Assembly: GCF_004357905.1 (NCBI RefSeq)
Contig: NZ_SMTT01000002.1
Span: forward strand, 124,001 to 188,000
From: Campylobacter lari
GTDB taxonomy: Bacteria > Campylobacterota > Campylobacteria > Campylobacterales > Campylobacteraceae
DNA: 64,000 nt
Direction: 5' to 3'
Within the stretch, counting starts at the first letter, position 1. Every line of letters starts with the position of its first letter. The notes beneath the pieces were generated by a model. That model was not told the DNA's origin. It saw only the letters and a list, made by a program, of their open reading frames with translations, and made no database searches. This document shows positions 28,468 to 36,270 of this stretch, piece after piece. The translations under genes were made by a program, and so were the position numbers.

Positions 28468-29788
28468 TATCTATTAACCTTTCTTTTAAAATTAGTTTTT
28501 GTTTTCGAATTTTGTCGATGATTTGGTCTCGATCTGTTGGTTGAATAGGACATGCTTTATCTTTTTTTATAAAGTTTTTTAATGCGCAAGATCTTCCCAT
28601 GCATTGAAAAAAGAAAAAACATTCGCCACAGTTGGAATCAAAGTTTATATATTTTTCCCATTGTTGTATTTTATTCGCATTCAAAACTATATTATCTTTT
28701 ATTTTTCCAAAATTATTATATGTTTGATCTACAGCAATTGTACATTTTAGAATATTCATATCAGGTGTTATTGTCATTGTGTTTTTTTTAGAGGCGTAAC
28801 AAATGGAACCACCAATTTGACTATAAAGAGATATATCACCAAGTAAAAAACCTCTTTCGAGAGCTTCTTGCTCCCATAAATTTTGCACATTATACTTATC
28901 TTTGTAATATGCATTAAAAGTTTTATTTGTGGTTGTTCCGTTGGCATCTGAATATAGACCAATAGGGCGAAATATCAATCTAAACCTATAGTCATGTTTT
29001 AAGAAATTCAAATTTTCAAAAAATAATTTCCTGTTCAATTTTTTTGAACTTTCTTGATTAAAATTACATCTTAATATAATACTATAGTTGCTATTAAGTT
29101 TACTAATATCTTGTAAATTTTTCATTATAGTTTTATAGCTTCCGCTTCCATTACATTTGATTCGAAGTTTATCATGTGTTTCTTGAATTCCGTCTATTGT
29201 AATTTGATAATTTGTTATGTTTCTTTGTAGTAAATCTTGAAATTTATTACTTGATAGTAAATATCCATTTGTTGTCATAGAAGCATTATGTTGAATATTT
29301 TTAATTTTTTCTTGAAATATTTTAATCCATTTGTAGTTTAGCAAAGGTTCTCCACCAAAATATTCTATGTGAATGTTTTTATCAAGATGTTTATTGATTA
29401 ATTGTAAAATTTTATCATTATGAAATGTGGAAAATTTTGAAGTATTTTGATGGTTTTCGTAACAATATACACATCTAAAATTACAAGCATAACCAGCTGG
29501 TAGTAAGATAAGATGTAAGCTATCATTTTCTCTTTGAAGTTGTTTCTTGAATTCTTCTTTTTGTAGTTCCAATCCATCTAAAATGATATTTTTGCTAATA
29601 AACATGTTTTTTATTAAATAATCAATATTTGTTTGCTCGAAGTGTTTTGAGAAATTTACTATGTTTGAATCAATTTTAAGAATATTTTCTTTTTCTATTG
29701 ATAAACCTATATTATTCATCCAATTGTAAAAGTAGATTGTATTTCCTTCATGTAATGTGCTAACATGTTTAAAAAGTTCGTAATCCAT
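28424..29788 (-). CDS. Radical SAM/SPASM peptide maturase
   Basis: The protein has 454 residues. An N-terminal region (1-90) resembles the small domain that precedes the barrel in peptide-modifying radical SAM enzymes (an L-x3-hydrophobic-F-I-x stretch near 58-64). The SAM-binding 4Fe-4S motif C-x3-C-x2-C is at 102, 106 and 109 (CNFRCVYC), and GGEP at 145-148. The SPASM region has Cys 330 and 349, then C-x2-C-x5-C-x3-C at 387, 390, 396 and 401, and Cys 413, which matches the seven-Cys pattern for two auxiliary clusters. This predicts a RiPP maturase, probably for peptides A and B. GGAGG precedes the ATG. Confidence 0.88.
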   Translation of the reverse strand: MDYELFKHVSTLHEGNTIYFYNWMNNIGLSIEKENILKIDSNIVNFSKHFEQTNIDYLIKNMFISKNIILDGLELQKEEFKKQLQRENDSLHLILLPAGYACNFRCVYCYENHQNTSKFSTFHNDKILQLINKHLDKNIHIEYFGGEPLLNYKWIKIFQEKIKNIQHNASMTTNGYLLSSNKFQDLLQRNITNYQITIDGIQETHDKLRIKCNGSGSYKTIMKNLQDISKLNSNYSIILRCNFNQESSKKLNRKLFFENLNFLKHDYRFRLIFRPIGLYSDANGTTTNKTFNAYYKDKYNVQNLWEQEALERGFLLGDISLYSQIGGSICYASKKNTMTITPDMNILKCTIAVDQTYNNFGKIKDNIVLNANKIQQWEKYINFDSNCGECFFFFQCMGRSCALKNFIKKDKACPIQPTDRDQIIDKIRKQKLILKERLIDNEKKNYFKQDNIKY

Positions 29789-29823
29789 TATACCTCCGTA
29801 ATTATATCTAGTATTTTTGTCAG

Positions 29824-29829
29824 ATTATA
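29824..29829 (-). promoter_or_regulatory. Possible -10 box for the RiPP cassette
   Basis: A perfect TATAAT on the minus strand lies 35 bp upstream of the radical SAM start, in the 51-bp gap after the zinc-ribbon gene. A second TATAAT at 29801-29806 is too close to the ATG to leave a ribosome site. Either the cassette has its own promoter or it is read through from the GTPase operon. Confidence 0.4.
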
Positions 29830-29839
29830 TTATAAATTA

Positions 29840-30034
29840 TTATTTTTTAAAAACACTTAGTATGGTGCCAAATGCCATTTCTAAGGCGTTTGCGTTTTTT
29901 CTTTGGAGAGGTTCTTTACACTTTGGACAAGAAAAAATTTCACCACTAAAAGACATAACATCAGATTTTGGAACTATTACTTTAGAATACCCGCATTTTT
30001 TACATACTTTTTTAAATGGCATAGGATATATCAT
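29840..30034 (-). CDS. Small zinc-ribbon protein
   Basis: The 64-residue protein has two C-x2-C pairs (VCKKCGYS and SCPKCKEP) about 24 residues apart, forming a likely zinc ribbon, and a short hydrophobic C-terminus (FGTILSVFKK). I chose the ATG at 30034, which has AGGAAATT before it; the longer frame runs into the upstream gene. It sits between the GTPase operon and the RiPP cassette, 28 bp after the former. Function unknown; it could be nucleic-acid or protein binding. Confidence 0.65.
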   Translation of the reverse strand: MIYPMPFKKVCKKCGYSKVIVPKSDVMSFSGEIFSCPKCKEPLQRKNANALEMAFGTILSVFKK

Positions 30035-30062
30035 TAATTTCCTTTTTTTGTTTTGTGAGCTG

Positions 30063-30419
30063 TTAAAAATTATCCATTTTTTGCTCTTTTGTTTCACTCG
30101 GATTTGCGTTTTCAAAAATCTCTTTTATACTAGCACATGTTTGCTCGTATTTTTCTTTGAGTTCAGGGTTGTTTTCTATGGCTTCTTTTCCGCCAAATAA
30201 ATCTGAAACAACCAAAGGCTCGTTGAAAAATTTATCATCCACCGCATCAACTACATTATAAACTTTTTCAGCAGCTTGCCCAAGAATTTCACATGCTATG
30301 TCTTTTGGATCATCAGTCCAGTATGCATTTTCTTCTTTGGTTTTGTCATACCATTTTTTTAATCCATATCCAGTTGCAGCTAAAGCAACTCCACCTAAAA
30401 TAAAACCTAATTTTCCCAT
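30063..30419 (-). CDS. Small membrane-anchored protein of GTPase operon
   Basis: The 118-residue protein has a Gly/Ala-rich N-terminal membrane segment (about residues 4-20) followed by KKWYDKTKEEN and an acidic helical cytosolic region ending in a very polar tail. Its plan is like that of the 121-residue protein in the same operon (N-terminal helix, Lys-rich boundary, acidic coil). It probably anchors or regulates the dynamin-like GTPases at the membrane, an inference from context. Its ribosome site lies within a 14-bp inverted repeat. Confidence 0.65.
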   Translation of the reverse strand: MGKLGFILGGVALAATGYGLKKWYDKTKEENAYWTDDPKDIACEILGQAAEKVYNVVDAVDDKFFNEPLVVSDLFGGKEAIENNPELKEKYEQTCASIKEIFENANPSETKEQKMDNF

Positions 30420-30421
30420 AA

Positions 30422-30457
30422 ATAATTCCTTTTGTTTTGATTTACAAAAGGAATTAT
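30422..30457 (-). promoter_or_regulatory. 14-bp hairpin covering the ribosome site of the 118-aa gene
   Basis: The arms ATAATTCCTTTTGT (30422-30435) and ACAAAAGGAATTAT (30444-30457) are perfectly complementary around an 8-nt loop. On the minus-strand mRNA the 3' arm contains AAAAGGA, the ribosome site of the 118-residue protein, and the 5' arm includes the stop of the upstream GTPase. No U tract follows, so occlusion of initiation is more likely than termination. Confidence 0.55.
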
Positions 30458-30483
30458 ATTTTAGCTTTATGACAGGTTGTGTC
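30452..30483 (-). repeat. 32-nt direct repeat, left copy
   Basis: It matches 34913-34944 at 31 of 32 positions. This copy encodes the last nine residues and stop of the 512-residue GTPase and contains TATAAT on the minus strand. The two copies bracket the entire GTPase block apart from the 118-residue gene. Confidence 0.85.
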
Positions 30484-31992
30484 GTTTTTTAAAATTAAGC
30501 AGTTGGGTAACTCTTGATTTAATTCCCCAATGCGATTTTTCATATCTAGCAACTTAGCGTTAAGCTCCTCTGCGTTTAATTTTTCAGATAATTTACTATT
30601 GATAATCGGATTATAAATATCATTAACTTGTTCAGTTATTGCTTTTGTAAAATTATCTTTAATATGAAGAATTATATTTTTTATTTCATTGATAATATGC
30701 ATTTGTTTTGCTTTATTTTTTTCATTTTGAGATTCTGTTTCATTGTCTGAAAAAACAGTTGATAGTATAGTATTTAAAACTGCAACACATTTTAGAGCTA
30801 ATTTTGCATAAGGATGTGGAATCGCTATAAGTGCAAGCTCCAATCCACTTAACCATTTTTTTGCATCATTTTTTAAGAAATCTGTTATACTAGCATCTTC
30901 ATTAGAGTTAGAGGTATTAAATTTAATTTCACCGCATTTACTTAATTTATCAAAAGTATAGTTGATATTTTCAATATTTTTTTTGAGATTTTCAACTTTT
31001 TCTTTCATGGTATTTTCTAATTTTTGTTTTATTTCATCTACGCTTTGTTTTATCACATCTTCAAGCAAAGATATATTGCCTTCGCTTTTATCATATAACT
31101 CATTTTCTAATTTAGAGCATTTTTCATTGACAATGCCTAGTAATTCATGTTTTACTACTTCTTTTTCGCGTTGAGTGTTGCTGATGAAATTTTCTATAAT
31201 TTCTATAGATTTATCATCTAACTTTTTATCTATAGATATATTAACATTATCTATAAAATCATTAATATTTTTATTACATAATTGTATTATTTCTTTTTCG
31301 CCACTGCTATAGAATAAATCTTTGATTTTGTTTTCAAGTTCATAAAATCCACTATTTTCATATAAAAGATTTTTATTTTCAGATTTACCTTTATAAGCAC
31401 TTAATGCATTAACCGAATAAACGGATATTTTTTCTTTAGCATCTTCTTTATCAAAACCAGATTTTTCAAGATTTAAGTAAATTACTTCGCGTTGCTTAAT
31501 ATCATCTTCATCGCTTACATTTTGTTTTTTATTTAAGATAATAATGGCTGATTTATTATCATCTATAATTTTTTTTATTTTTTCATATAAAAAGGTTTGC
31601 TCAACATTTTCATTGCTCATTACGAACAAAATCAATTCACACTGCTTATAATAATCATCTGCTATTTTTTGATCTTCTTCGGGTGCATTTACTCCTGGAG
31701 TATCAAAAATTTCAAAATCATTATATTTGTAAGATTGTACTTGTTTTGTTTCAGGAGCATCACCTGTTTTTGCTACTTCTTTACCTACTAAGGCATTTAT
31801 CAAGGTGCTTTTTCCAGAATTATATACCCCATAAACCATCATTTTTGGTTTAAAATTTTCTATTTTATCTTGCAAAGTATTTTTAAGATGAGTTATTTTT
31901 TCTTGATCGCAAATTTGATGATCAACCAGCTCTGATTCTACATTTTGCAAAATGGCAATTTTGTTTTTGTATTGTTCAATTATATTTTTCAT
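30454..31992 (-). CDS. Dynamin-like GTPase (512 aa)
   Basis: G1 is GVYNSGKST at residues 55-63, G3 DTPG at 97-100, and G4 probably NKKQ at 154-157. Long Lys/Glu-rich helices follow, interrupted near residues 385-420 by a hydrophobic stretch (LALIAIPHPYAKLALKCVAVL) that could be a membrane-binding tip. This layout fits bacterial dynamin-like proteins such as LeoA/LeoC of E. coli and the paired Campylobacter DLPs. It would remodel or tether membranes. Its ATG overlaps the stop of the 547-residue GTPase (ATGA). It ends in the 32-nt repeat. Confidence 0.8.
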   Translation of the reverse strand: MKNIIEQYKNKIAILQNVESELVDHQICDQEKITHLKNTLQDKIENFKPKMMVYGVYNSGKSTLINALVGKEVAKTGDAPETKQVQSYKYNDFEIFDTPGVNAPEEDQKIADDYYKQCELILFVMSNENVEQTFLYEKIKKIIDDNKSAIIILNKKQNVSDEDDIKQREVIYLNLEKSGFDKEDAKEKISVYSVNALSAYKGKSENKNLLYENSGFYELENKIKDLFYSSGEKEIIQLCNKNINDFIDNVNISIDKKLDDKSIEIIENFISNTQREKEVVKHELLGIVNEKCSKLENELYDKSEGNISLLEDVIKQSVDEIKQKLENTMKEKVENLKKNIENINYTFDKLSKCGEIKFNTSNSNEDASITDFLKNDAKKWLSGLELALIAIPHPYAKLALKCVAVLNTILSTVFSDNETESQNEKNKAKQMHIINEIKNIILHIKDNFTKAITEQVNDIYNPIINSKLSEKLNAEELNAKLLDMKNRIGELNQELPNCLILKNDTTCHKAKI

Positions 31993-33632
31993 TTATTTTC
32001 CTTTAGTTTTAATAATTTGTTTTCTAGGCTTATAATGTTTATTTTTAATCCTTCTGCTATTTTTTCACAAGGAACTAAAACATCATTATAAAATGTTTTA
32101 ATACTCTCATTTGCTACCTCCTCATAGTGTTTTTTTAGCAATTGGATATTTTTTTCTATCAGTTCAGACCTATTGTCACCTGCTTTGATTTTTTTATTTG
32201 TTATTTCTTCTTTGTAGAAATAGTCAAAACTGATGGTATTTATAAATTTTTCAAAAAAGCCTCTCGGTATGGTATATTTGTATGTTTTATATTTTGTTTC
32301 TATTTTTGAATCTAAAGCAGGAGCTATGATGTTAAATCGCATAACAAAATCATTTACTAGTTTATTAACTTCAGAGCATATTTGGTTATTTACTTTTTCT
32401 GCTATAGTTTTTGCTGTGTTTTTAAATTTTTCCTCTGCATTAAATTCATTAATTTCATTTACTATAATGTTTAATTCTTCGTGCAATAATAAAGAAATTT
32501 CATTATTCAAGTTAGATTGTATAGCTTGTCCTTCTCTCTTTTTTTCTTCGATTAGATTCTTTAAAGCTTGATAGTCATCTTTGGCGTTTGATTTTTCTAA
32601 AATAGAATTAATTAAAGAATTTAATCTTTTTTGTGGCACTTCTTCTTTGAGCTTTTGAGCTTTTTTTGTTAGCACTAAAGACATAGAATTGTAAAATTCT
32701 TCTATATTACTGTTTTTAAATAATTCTATATTGTTTGTTTTAATCCCTTCTTGTGCTGTAAAAACTGAAATTGACATAATTTTTTCATTGTGTTCTAAAT
32801 TTGGGATTTTTTCTTTGGTTGTATTTAAAACATATTCTTCTTGTTTTTTTCTATCTTCTTCTTTTTTATTTTCTAATATAGCAACTATTTTTCCATCTAC
32901 TTCATCTTGTATTGTTTTGTCTGATTTTGTGATGATTAATCTTAAAGCAGAGCCTTTACCAGAATTTACTAATTCATTGATTTGTTCTATTTCATCATTT
33001 TGTAAAGGTGCATCAGAGCTAGTTGGAAAGATGATATAATCAGCAGCTTCGATATATTGTTTAGCTAAATTTCCATTTTCTTCCGTTGTAGATAATAATC
33101 CTGGAGTGTCTACCCATGCTATACCACCATTTTCATCTTTTCCGCCTAGTTTGAATAATTGTATAGAACTAGTGCATTCTGTAATATCTGTTTTAAATTC
33201 TTGAATTTCTTCTAGTTTTTCACTTTCTCTTTCTTTTCCGGTTTTATCGTAGACTTTAAAATAAGGTTTTTGACTTTCTAAGCAATTGCTAGCTACAAAA
33301 TTTCCTAAAGTACTTTTACCGGCCTTTACTTTTCCATAAATAATAACAATGAAATTATTTTCTAATTCATCTCTAAATTTGTCTTCATTAGAAAGTTTTA
33401 AAATTTCATTTTCCCAGTTGGATATAGCTAGGTGTATTGAATCTAACTTTTGCTTTAAAAATTCACCAATTTCTTGATTTTTAGTTTCAAGTTGAGCTAT
33501 ATTGATTTTTACACAATTTTCTTTAAATTCTTTTACATAATTTTCTACTTGCTCTCTTTTTTTAAGTAAATTAGTTCCTATTATGCTTAATTTTTCTAAG
33601 TCATGATAGAATTGATTTAGTTGTTCTTTCAT
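31989..33632 (-). CDS. Dynamin-like GTPase (547 aa)
   Basis: An N-terminal helical region of about 90 residues precedes the GTPase domain: G1 GKVKAGKST at 100-108, G3 DTPG at 175-178 and G4 TKSD at 235-238. A long coiled-coil stalk follows. Unlike its partner it has no strong hydrophobic stretch. The K-x-K-A-G-K-S-T P-loop is typical of one half of paired bacterial dynamins, in which two different GTPases form heteromers. It overlaps both neighbours by 4 bp. LeoA/B/C-like role is inferred. Confidence 0.8.
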   Translation of the reverse strand: MKEQLNQFYHDLEKLSIIGTNLLKKREQVENYVKEFKENCVKINIAQLETKNQEIGEFLKQKLDSIHLAISNWENEILKLSNEDKFRDELENNFIVIIYGKVKAGKSTLGNFVASNCLESQKPYFKVYDKTGKERESEKLEEIQEFKTDITECTSSIQLFKLGGKDENGGIAWVDTPGLLSTTEENGNLAKQYIEAADYIIFPTSSDAPLQNDEIEQINELVNSGKGSALRLIITKSDKTIQDEVDGKIVAILENKKEEDRKKQEEYVLNTTKEKIPNLEHNEKIMSISVFTAQEGIKTNNIELFKNSNIEEFYNSMSLVLTKKAQKLKEEVPQKRLNSLINSILEKSNAKDDYQALKNLIEEKKREGQAIQSNLNNEISLLLHEELNIIVNEINEFNAEEKFKNTAKTIAEKVNNQICSEVNKLVNDFVMRFNIIAPALDSKIETKYKTYKYTIPRGFFEKFINTISFDYFYKEEITNKKIKAGDNRSELIEKNIQLLKKHYEEVANESIKTFYNDVLVPCEKIAEGLKINIISLENKLLKLKENK

Positions 33633-33994
33633 GAAATTTCCTCTATTTTTGTTTTTAGCTGATTTTGAATTTCTTTTAATTTCTCAATGTCGTTTTCGAG
33701 CGAGTATATTTGCTCATCAATATCATCAAGCTCTTGACTTTTTGCAAATACAATAAAGGGTTTTGTGGAATTTTTACAAGCGTCTGTATAACTAGAGGTT
33801 ACTAGCTCTATTTTTTTAGATTTAAAATCTTCTTTGTATGCATTAAGCAGATCGTTATATTGTATTTCAGAATAAGATTGTTCTTTTTCTTCAAAATTAT
33901 AATCATCATTATCTTTTTCTGTAACACTATCATATATTTTTTTACCAACAAAAGCAGATGCTACTGCGGCTCCTATCCAAAATAATGGCAACAT
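33629..33994 (-). CDS. Small membrane-anchored coiled-coil protein
   Basis: The 121-residue protein has an N-terminal membrane helix (FWIGAAVASAFVG, about residues 5-17), an acidic linker and a C-terminal heptad-like coiled coil (about 88-120, LDDIDEQIYSLENDIEKL). No known domain recognised. It lies between two dynamin-like GTPase genes, overlapping the next by 4 bp and 9 bp after the previous one. It is probably a membrane adaptor for them, parallel to the 118-residue protein. Confidence 0.65.
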   Translation of the reverse strand: MLPLFWIGAAVASAFVGKKIYDSVTEKDNDDYNFEEKEQSYSEIQYNDLLNAYKEDFKSKKIELVTSSYTDACKNSTKPFIVFAKSQELDDIDEQIYSLENDIEKLKEIQNQLKTKIEEIS

Positions 33995-34003
33995 GATATT
34001 TCC

Positions 34004-34840
34004 TTAATTTAAAATTTTTGCTAAGTTTTTATTAGCTTTTTTGATTTCATTGTCAATCTTTGTTTTAAGTTGTTTTCTTTTTGTAGTTTTTTCTTTTAGC
34101 TCTTTATTTTTTTGAGAAATTAATTCATTTATTTTTGAAAAAATTTCATGATTTAGTAGTTTATTTTTTCTATTTTCATCTGCTTTTAAATTAGATTTTA
34201 AATCATTAAGCGTTTGATTTAATAATTCTATATTGCTATTTTCTATAAGAAGTTTTTTGTTTTCATTATAACCTTTAATATAGCTTTCAGATGAAATAGG
34301 AATTATTTTTATTTTATCAATGGTTTTTTGGTCGATAAAATTTAATAATTGATTTTCCATGCTTTCTTTGACTTGTTTAATCTTATCTCTATCTACTCCA
34401 TCAGATTTTGACAAAATAATGATTAAATTTTTAACAAAATTATCATCATTATTTTCAACTAATTTTTTCAAATACTCAAATTCTTGTTTGTGTAATTCCC
34501 CCGTTAAAACACTATGTACAAAAAGATATATGTCAGATTGCAAAAATCCTTTAGAAGCATTCGCATCATCGTTTTCATCAATATTTAATCCAGGTGTATC
34601 GATAAAAATTACATCTTCATATTCTAAAGATTTAATTTCTTTTGTTTTAACTATATCAGCCACTGAAAAATTATTTTTATCAAAAGAATTTGTTAAAGCA
34701 TTAAGCAATGAACTTTTTCCGCTATTATATAAACCTATGACGCAAATAGTTGGTTTTTTACTAATAGTTTCTAATATGGTTAAGAAACTTTCATATTCAT
34801 TTCTTATATCAAATTTATTTAATATGTCATCACTTGACAT
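34004..34840 (-). CDS. Small dynamin-like/YfjP-type GTPase (278 aa)
   Basis: G1 is GLYNSGKSS at 36-44, G3 DTPG at 81-84 and G4 SKSD at 144-147, followed by a short Lys-rich helical tail. It resembles the GTPase head of the 512-residue protein (the shared G-x-YNSGKS form), but its stalk is short. It is the first gene of the operon. AAAAGGAG lies 4 bp before the ATG. The promoter upstream contains a G10 tract. The three-GTPase organisation recalls LeoABC of enterotoxigenic E. coli. Confidence 0.78.
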   Translation of the reverse strand: MSSDDILNKFDIRNEYESFLTILETISKKPTICVIGLYNSGKSSLLNALTNSFDKNNFSVADIVKTKEIKSLEYEDVIFIDTPGLNIDENDDANASKGFLQSDIYLFVHSVLTGELHKQEFEYLKKLVENNDDNFVKNLIIILSKSDGVDRDKIKQVKESMENQLLNFIDQKTIDKIKIIPISSESYIKGYNENKKLLIENSNIELLNQTLNDLKSNLKADENRKNKLLNHEIFSKINELISQKNKELKEKTTKRKQLKTKIDNEIKKANKNLAKILN

Positions 34841-34863
34841 TTTTCTCCTTTTATAAAATTAAA

Positions 34864-34891
34864 ATTATACATTCCCCCCCCCCATTGTCAA
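34864..34891 (-). promoter_or_regulatory. Promoter of GTPase operon with G10 tract in spacer
   Basis: On the minus strand TTGACA (34886-34891) and TATAAT (34864-34869) are both perfect and separated by 16 bp. That spacer contains ten consecutive G residues (C at 34874-34883 on the plus strand). A start point near 34857 gives a leader of about 17 nt with the ribosome site. Poly-G tracts of this length are slippage-prone in Campylobacter, so spacer length, and hence transcription, may vary. Confidence 0.65.
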
Positions 34892-34912
34892 GATATTTAA
34901 CTTTGTTAACAA

Positions 34913-34944
34913 AATTATATTTTAGCTTTACGACAGGTTGTGTC
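34913..34944 (-). repeat. 32-nt direct repeat, right copy
   Basis: This is the partner of 30452-30483 with one mismatch. Read on the minus strand it would encode the same C-terminal end as the 512-residue GTPase with H changed to R, then stop, but no coding frame leads into it. It may be the scar of a deleted or duplicated GTPase gene. Its TATAAT could also serve as an upstream promoter. Confidence 0.85.
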
Positions 34945-35014
34945 ACATAAGAGTTAAATTTCAAAATATAAAAGATATGTTGATAATATTTTATTAGTTT
35001 ATTGGTGTAGCAAA

Positions 35015-35040
35015 CAAGTATTGTGATGTTACAATACTTG
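35015..35040 (-). terminator. Probable terminator of the frameshifted gene
   Basis: A 10-bp perfect stem (CAAGTATTGT / ACAATACTTG) with a 6-nt loop contains the restored stop codon. Only TTTG follows on the minus strand, so it is a weak intrinsic terminator. Confidence 0.5.
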
Positions 35041-36128
35041 CTTATCATCTAGTCTTTGCTTTTGTATTAAAATTCCTTTTAAAATGCTAAAAGTATCCAT
35101 GCCTAAGATGAGATTTCTTAACTTTTTAGTTTGCTCTAGTGAGGAGGTTTTTTCATGTACGGCTGTATTTCTTATGTCTTGCAAGGTATTCATGTGTTTG
35201 CAAAGCTCATAAATGATAAAATTTTTACATTTTATTTCAAGTAAGTCTTGAATTTGTTTATTGATAAGTAAAACTTCATTGTGCCTATATTTGGTTTATG
35301 TTTAAAAAAATCATTTAATGTATAAGCATTTTGTTGTACGCTATAGCTTATGTTTTTTATGCTTTCATCTTTTTGGCAAAGTTGCAAAAATACTTTTTTA
35401 CAAAAATCATAAATTTCATATTCTAAGGTTTTAGAGTATTTAACGATGATAGAGGTAAAATCATACAAAGGATCTTGCTTGTTTTTATCAAATTCCATTT
35501 CAGCACATATTATATTGCTAATGCTATCAGGGTGTAAAAGGTGAAAAAGTTTATTTCCAAAGATGTATTTTTTATAAATATCTTGAATTTGTAAATACTC
35601 TTGACTTTTATAAACATTTAAATAATATTTGGTTTCATCTAAAAAATAATCAATCTCGTTTTTTTGCTTGATGATTAAAGGATATACATAAGAATTTCCA
35701 TAAATAGCATAAGAGTTGTTTTTATAATTTGGCGTGGTAAAATTTGATAGATAGTGATTTTTAACGGTTGTAAAATCTTCACGAACTAATTCTCTTAAAT
35801 CTTCTATGATGAAATATTGCTCGATGTTAAAATTCTTTTCTTTATAATAACTTGGCAATAAACTCTCATCATCTAAACTTTTACTTACCTTTGTGACCTT
35901 TGCTACAAATAAATTCGCATAATCACTTAAAAAAAGTTGCAAAGGACTATCTTTACTAGTGCTAATATAAATTTCATCTAAGTCTTTTTCAAAAGAATTG
36001 TTTTGATCGTTGATTTTTGATTTTACTTTGGCAAAAGCAACTTGACCTTTATCAAGCAGAATTTGTAAATGCTCTTTGATGACATTATCTTGATAGTAAG
36101 GATTATAAAGGATTAAAAGATTGTTCAT
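35029..36128 (-). pseudogene. Frameshifted uncharacterised gene upstream of rpmI
   Basis: The frame from the ATG at 36128 stops at 35232 after 298 residues. A shift of one base near 35290-35292 lets it continue through about 85 more codons to a TAA at 35029-35031, for 366 residues in total. The likely lesion is loss of one base from a run of four (minus strand CCAAAT where CCAAAAT is expected). The downstream part has coding character and contains the R-N-x3-H motif RNTAVH (35155-35172), as in HEPN proteins. A homologous uncharacterised gene precedes rpmI in C. jejuni. It could be a true pseudogene or a sequencing error. Confidence 0.7.
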
Positions 36129-36270
36129 AGTTTTCCTTGAAAATGTTTGATTTTGATATTTTACTTAATTTTTAAAAAAATTTCTTAAGAAATGAATTTA
36201 ATTTTTCTAAAGCATAGTTATAGTAAAATGATAGCTTTCTTTTATGAAAAAATTTATCCAAAGGATACAC

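Noticed and set aside
29817-30200. 127-codon plus-strand ORF
   Set aside because: It is the shadow of the zinc-ribbon and 118-aa genes on the other strand and has no ribosome site.
34851-35048. 65-codon minus-strand ORF running through the G tract
   Set aside because: No tract length joins it in frame to the GTPase (an in-frame TAA intervenes), its composition is not protein-like, and the promoter reading explains the region better.
35304-35310. Seven-A run as the site of the frameshift in the gene upstream of rpmI
   Set aside because: Adding or removing one base there brings an immediate stop in either case. Only a change near 35290-35292 restores the frame.
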